From NCBI GenBank assembly GCA_014382085.1, contig JACNKJ010000196.1, positions 1 to 10,269 of the forward strand: a DNA stretch of 10,269 bases, in the 5' to 3' direction. Position 1 is the stretch's first letter, and every line of letters starts with the position of its first letter. Source of the DNA: a bacterium. Its GTDB lineage: Bacteria > Krumholzibacteriota > Krumholzibacteriia > JACNKJ01. Positions 7,240-10,269 of this stretch are shown here, piece after piece. A program made the position numbers and the translations under genes. The notes under the pieces were generated by a model that was not told where the DNA came from, ran no database searches, and saw only the letters and a program-made list of their open reading frames with translations.

Positions 7240-7279
7240 ACAACAGTATTCGTATAAAAAAAAGGACCCGTCAAGACGG
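7238..7279 (-). promoter_or_regulatory. Possible kinase promoter embedded in the preceding terminator
   Basis: On the minus strand TTGACG (five of six to the -35 consensus) lies in the loop and 3' arm of the terminator hairpin. After an 18-bp spacer containing the T tract comes AATACT (four of six to -10), and five bases later the kinase ATG. Initiation would fall at or next to the A of ATG, which fits the absence of an SD and a leaderless transcript. The alternative is read-through from the small gene upstream. Confidence 0.4.
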
Positions 7280-7284
7280 GCCCT
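7256..7284 (-). terminator. Intrinsic terminator of the small-protein gene
   Basis: GGGCCCGTC (7283-7275) pairs with GACGGGTCC (7272-7264) on the minus strand with one G-U wobble, followed by eight T residues (7263-7256). It lies 31 bases after the stop of the 53-aa gene. Its T tract ends only 16 bases before the kinase start codon. Confidence 0.88.
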
Positions 7285-7315
7285 CCAACTAAAGGAGCGA
7301 TTGCGGGTTTTGTGA

Positions 7316-7477
7316 TCAGAGGCCAGGTCCGGTGCCGTCGCCATCTTCACCGTCACCGTTTTCTCCCCCATCAAGCGCGATGGGGGTTGTTCCGATGGGG
7401 GTGTTCGGAATGATCTGCATTGTGCCGATCAATCCCATGAAGGCAACGAGAGAAATGATAAACCAATTCCGGAACAT
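7316..7477 (-). CDS. Small membrane-anchored or secreted protein with Asp/Gly-rich tail (unknown function)
   Basis: I do not recognise this 53-aa protein. It begins MFRNW, a short basic start, then a hydrophobic stretch FIISLVAFMGLIGTM (about residues 6-20) that could be a signal peptide or membrane anchor. A Thr/Pro/Ile linker follows, and then an acidic tail of alternating Asp/Glu and Gly with one Asn, about residues 36-48, ending GPGL. Such D-x-D-G runs often bind Ca2+, which is an inference here. Evidence that it is real: a consensus SD AAGGAGG (7489-7483), a promoter with a 5'-end hairpin, and its own terminator. Two ATGs are adjacent; 7477 is preferred because it gives a five-base SD spacing, against two for 7480. 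It stands between two longer operons and shares a transcript with neither, unless the terminator leaks into the kinase. Confidence 0.8.
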   Translation of the reverse strand: MFRNWFIISLVAFMGLIGTMQIIPNTPIGTTPIALDGGENGDGEDGDGTGPGL

Positions 7478-7635
7478 CATGACCTCCTTGTTTGGGTCGA
7501 TCTTGCCTTTGCAGGAAGATCGCCCAAAGACTCAGAGGCCGGGCCGGAATGCATTTGACCGCACAATACCAGCTTCAAACGAAGATCTTAGTTTCGCAAT
7601 TCCTTCCACAGCAAGCAGATGCCCGAAGCAGGTCC

Positions 7636-7647
7636 GCTCCGAAGAGC
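7636..7647 (-). other. 5'-end UUCG tetraloop hairpin of the small-protein mRNA
   Basis: GCTC-TTCG-GAGC on the minus strand forms a UUCG-capped stem exactly at the transcription start predicted from the promoter at 7654-7682. A hairpin at the 5' end commonly protects mRNA from 5'-dependent decay. The leader from here to the start codon is about 165 bases. Confidence 0.45.
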
Positions 7648-7653
7648 TATCGA

Positions 7654-7682
7654 CTTATAAATCTTTAATCAGATTGAATTAA
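7654..7682 (-). promoter_or_regulatory. Promoter of the small-protein gene
   Basis: TTAATT (7682-7677) and TATAAG (7659-7654) are separated by exactly 17 bp on the minus strand inside the most AT-rich patch of the intergenic region. Predicted initiation is near 7647. A TTGACT lies a little further upstream but has no -10 at a suitable distance. Confidence 0.55.
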
Positions 7683-7862
7683 GCTAGGAATTTGAGTCAA
7701 TTATTCTGGGGAAAATGCCCCGAGGGCTCCGAGAAAGAAAACGGAACTTGCAGGAGTTTGAAGGAACGAGAGACGGTGTTCAGTGAGCCTGAGCAATGCC
7801 GGCCTCTTCCAGGACACTGGGGGATTTCACCCGCCGCGAAAAGCGACCTGGCTCATGCCTCC
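7683..7862. other. Intergenic stretch after the GDPD-like gene
   Basis: No convincing gene. The start of the stretch on the minus strand (7856-7827) holds a nine-codon frame, MSQVAFRGG, that echoes the start of the GDPD-like gene and shares a 14-base exact match with it. Further along, GCCC-TCG-GGGC followed by ATTTTC is a weak terminator candidate for the glycosyltransferase/GDPD operon. The plus strand has an open frame here but no SD and no recognisable product. Confidence 0.4.
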
Positions 7863-8645
7863 CTATGCTTCCTTACGATAACCCAGAGCTGACAGTTGTG
7901 CCGTGGCGGGAGTAAGGATCCCGTCGAACTCGAGACTCGTGAGTAGCTCTAATTCAGCGCGTTTTCGCACAGGTCCTAAATAGAGGCGACGCCCACTTTC
8001 GCGGCAGGCATTCAATAAGCTGAGACCACCCTTCAAAAACATTCCGCCTTTGCGGCGACGTCTCGAGGGAATGAAAAGTTCGCAGCCAGTACGGAGGAAG
8101 GCCAGCTTCGGCTCATCCAGATAGGACATGCCTTCGGCGAAACGAGTGACCTCTGCACCAACCGGCCAAGGTGATTGTTCCAAAAGCGTTTTCACCATGC
8201 GCCGGTCGGCGGAGCAAAGCTGAAGATCCAGAGATCCCTCCCACTTCTTCAGGATCTCCAGCACCCTTACTGCCGTGGATTCGATAATGGGTCTCCAACG
8301 CGGACTGGAGCCCACCGGCACACTTAGCTGAAGAGCTAGTTTTTCGGAATCGGCAAAATCCAGAAGATCTTCCAGTCTAGGAATGCGCTCCACACGGCTC
8401 CCTTGACCGCCGAAAGGCAATTCACGCAGACGCAATTCGAAGCTGCTTAAACGATGGAACCAGCCATGGCTGCCCGTGAGTCGATGCATGGAGGAATCGG
8501 CGAAACAAAAGACGTCGCTGTCACCACTCAAACGTATTTCCGAGCTGATGCGATGGCAACCAGCCTGACTCGCCCGGTGGAAAGCCGTGAGTGTGTTTTC
8601 AGGAGTCACCGCGGAAAAACCGCGAAAAGCGACATTCTCCATCAT
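7863..8645 (-). CDS. Glycerophosphodiester phosphodiesterase-fold protein, probably catalytically inactive
   Basis: A 260-aa protein without a signal peptide that aligns along its length with the GDPD TIM-barrel family. It has (F)RG, the motif PENTLTAF (15-22), the second barrel region (29-50), EL at 70-71 and a family-like C-terminal segment FDGILTPATAQL. Active enzymes use the His of HRG, Glu and Asp of the E-x-D motif, the His of HD, and a later Glu as catalytic and metal ligands. Here these read F7, S34, E36, A49 and Q106, so hydrolysis of glycerophosphodiesters is unlikely although the fold appears preserved. No frameshift or stop is present, so it looks like a maintained pseudoenzyme, perhaps a binding or regulatory protein. 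It starts 22 bases after the TPR-glycosyltransferase stop, preceded only by a weak G-rich SD, and is probably co-transcribed. ATG 8642 is an alternative start. Confidence 0.85.
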   Translation of the reverse strand: MMENVAFRGFSAVTPENTLTAFHRASQAGCHRISSEIRLSGDSDVFCFADSSMHRLTGSHGWFHRLSSFELRLRELPFGGQGSRVERIPRLEDLLDFADSEKLALQLSVPVGSSPRWRPIIESTAVRVLEILKKWEGSLDLQLCSADRRMVKTLLEQSPWPVGAEVTRFAEGMSYLDEPKLAFLRTGCELFIPSRRRRKGGMFLKGGLSLLNACRESGRRLYLGPVRKRAELELLTSLEFDGILTPATAQLSALGYRKEA

Positions 8646-8667
8646 CCCCCAGCTGTCGAGGGTCTCG

Positions 8668-10269
8668 TCAATCCAGGAAACGCATGTGATCGCGCACCAC
8701 GGTCAAGCGTCCCCGCATGAAGGTAACGTACTGCGCCAAAGATGAGTCGGCATCCAAGGCTGCTTGGGGTATCTCATCTAGGATGGCCAAAGCCTCATTG
8801 TGTTTTTCAAATCGCAAACCCACTATCTGTGCGCGCTCAGCTTTGTGTCGAGGAAGGCCTGGAGTTTCCGCCTCTTTCGCATCGAGTTCATCCAGAAGAC
8901 GCTGAGCTCTTTCATCCCAATTATGGTTGAGCAGAGGAATCATCTCACGAACTTCGGACAGGCGCTCCTTCAATTCAGGCGCTAAAAGCTCCGCCTTGTC
9001 GATGCACTTCTGCGCAAGGATTGGACGCGAGTAGTCGAAGTAGAGTTTTGCCAAATTACCATAGGCGTATCCGAAGTTCGGATCCAGAGCGACCGCTGCC
9101 CAGAGACAATTCTCGGCGCGCACGAAGTCACCCTGCTCAAGGTAGGCGTATCCCAGGTTCTGCCAGGCCGGTGCCGATTGATCATTCTGGCGAATGGCCT
9201 CGGTACTGTAGAAGGCGGCCTTGGCGTAGTCCTTCTGTGAAAACCAGAAGTTGCTCAGAACGTTGAACTCTTCTTCGAAATGGGTTTGGCTGACCAAGGG
9301 AAGTCGCACTAAAACCAATCCGATAAATAGAATCCCCATGGCCGCGCCCAGAAGTTTCCAACGTCGTGCGAGAAGCGTTTGACCCAAAAGGGCAAGGCCG
9401 AATCCGGCGAAGGGAAAGAGGAGAGTGATCATGGGTAGACGGTAACGGCTGGTCACGAAAAACAGAATCACGGTAAGAGCCACGGCCAGAAGGCTCCATG
9501 CCTGTCGCCGGGTGCGACGATTTCGCCGGGCTCCGAATGCCAATCCCAATAAGCCCAGAGGCAACACCATGGAGTAAGCCACGAGAGGCCATTTGAGCAT
9601 GGGCGCGTAAAATTCCCGGAAGAAGTAATAGTTGTAGTGATTGGGAATCTCATAGTGGTTGATTAGCAGGCCTGTCTTGCGAAGCCATAACCCGGCGGCG
9701 TCCCCCGGGCGGCCCGAAAAATAGGCCAGGGATCGATCGATCCAGAAACGGCTGACTTCCGATGGCTTGAGTGGGCGGCCTTTCGCGCTTTCGGCAAGGT
9801 GCCGGCTTCCGCCTTCCAAGTTCGTGGCCAAGGCCGATGGCACCTGGAAGCCTCCATTGGCATCCGGGTTGTTTCCGATAAAAAGATTGATGCCTCCATT
9901 GCTGCTGATGAGCACCCAATCGTCCCCAGCTAATTTGTTACGCAGGGTAAAGGGCAGAATGACGATCAGGAAACCGGCCGCCAGCAGCAATCCCTTGCGC
10001 CAGGCCCAGTGGCGTGCTGAATCTTCGGATCGGTGCAGCCCCACGCTGATCCAAAGGATGGGCGCCAAGATCAGCAGGTTTGGTTTTCCCAAGGCCGCGA
10101 GCCCGAGCAGGGCCCCCACTCCCAAGAGGCGTTTCAGTCCGGGATCTTCATCGCGAGCCAGGAGCCAAAAACCCCCGGCAAGGAAAAACAGAGTGAGCGT
10201 TATCTCCAGAATCTCGCCCGAATAGAATAGGAAGGGACCATGGAGTATGGTCAGCAGAGCCGTGGCCAC
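8668..10269 (-). CDS. Membrane glycosyltransferase (GT39/PMT-like) with C-terminal TPR tail, 5'-truncated by the window
   Basis: The last 533 residues are visible; the start lies beyond the right edge, and the GTG at 10269 is not evidence of a start. The membrane part has helices at roughly 17-37, 46-76, 95-108, 227-247, 259-273, 278-300 and 305-325. It shows family-like segments: the YSGEILE stretch after the first loop, a periplasmic-loop motif GGINLFIGNNPDANGG (125-140), and TSRYRLP (273-279). These fit polyprenyl-phosphate-sugar transferases of the PMT/ArnT type, which add sugars on the outer face of the inner membrane. The acidic catalytic loop at the N-terminus is outside the window. 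Residues about 336-440 hold TPR repeats (AWQNLGYAYLEQGDF, YAYGNLAKLYFDY), followed by a helical tail. The substrate is unknown. The GDPD-like gene follows within 22 bases. Confidence 0.85.
   Translation of the reverse strand: MATALLTILHGPFLFYSGEILEITLTLFFLAGGFWLLARDEDPGLKRLLGVGALLGLAALGKPNLLILAPILWISVGLHRSEDSARHWAWRKGLLLAAGFLIVILPFTLRNKLAGDDWVLISSNGGINLFIGNNPDANGGFQVPSALATNLEGGSRHLAESAKGRPLKPSEVSRFWIDRSLAYFSGRPGDAAGLWLRKTGLLINHYEIPNHYNYYFFREFYAPMLKWPLVAYSMVLPLGLLGLAFGARRNRRTRRQAWSLLAVALTVILFFVTSRYRLPMITLLFPFAGFGLALLGQTLLARRWKLLGAAMGILFIGLVLVRLPLVSQTHFEEEFNVLSNFWFSQKDYAKAAFYSTEAIRQNDQSAPAWQNLGYAYLEQGDFVRAENCLWAAVALDPNFGYAYGNLAKLYFDYSRPILAQKCIDKAELLAPELKERLSEVREMIPLLNHNWDERAQRLLDELDAKEAETPGLPRHKAERAQIVGLRFEKHNEALAILDEIPQAALDADSSLAQYVTFMRGRLTVVRDHMRFLD

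Noticed and set aside
7240..7374. 45-codon N-terminal extension of the kinase to an upstream ATG
   Set aside because: The extension reads through the small-protein gene in another frame and through the terminator; kinase homology begins just after ATG 7239.
7560..7640. Possible sigma54 (-24/-12) promoter before the small-protein gene
   Set aside because: A GG and GC pair exists near TGGAAGGAATTGC, but the spacing is eight rather than ten bases. No proper TGGC-N8-TTGC site was seen upstream of any gene here.
1..10269. CRISPR arrays, tRNA or rRNA genes, insertion sequences, attachment sites
   Set aside because: No regularly spaced repeats, cloverleaf or rRNA-like sequence, transposase-like frame or terminal inverted repeat was found by reading both strands.

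Overview
All genes supported in this window lie on the minus strand, so the transcription order runs from the right edge to the left. The sequence is moderately GC-rich by eye, with good Shine-Dalgarno sites before most genes and U-tailed intrinsic terminators. A Ser/Thr kinase with a STAND-like middle and TPR tail, a sigma54 activator and an atpZ-type ATP synthase leader gene together suggest a signalling-rich Gram-negative bacterium, for example of the former Deltaproteobacteria or a neighbouring uncultured phylum. The window alone does not fix the taxon.

Region by region in transcription order. (1) 10269-8668: the C-terminal 533 residues of a multi-pass GT39/PMT-like glycosyltransferase with a C-terminal TPR tail. 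Twenty-two bases later comes a glycerophosphodiester phosphodiesterase-fold protein (8645-7863) in which nearly every catalytic position is substituted. (2) 7862-7256: an intergenic stretch, then a stand-alone transcription unit with a promoter, a 5'-end UUCG hairpin, a strong SD, a 53-aa membrane/secreted protein with an Asp/Gly tail, and a terminator. (3) 7239-1144: a probable operon of a 1094-aa Ser/Thr kinase, an NrnA-type DHH phosphoesterase and a GAF-AAA+-Fis sigma54 activator. The kinase may be transcribed leaderless from a promoter whose -35 lies in the preceding terminator. The activator has its own promoter, covered by two ACAG-N2-CTGT palindromes 22 bp apart. (4) 1143-487: non-coding, with a terminator for the activator operon and then a roughly 200-nt hairpin-rich candidate RNA ending in a second terminator just before the ATP synthase genes. 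(5) 486-1: atpZ, overlapping by 4 bp the start of a small membrane protein that is probably the AtpI-like subunit leading into an atp operon outside the window.

Functional reading: the kinase, nanoRNA/pAp phosphatase and sigma54 activator probably form one signalling unit. The kinase senses through its STAND/TPR part, and the activator drives sigma54 promoters that are not visible here. The points most worth a second look are the operator pair, the decayed NTPase core of the kinase, the pseudo-GDPD, the structured RNA before atpZ and the small acidic protein.
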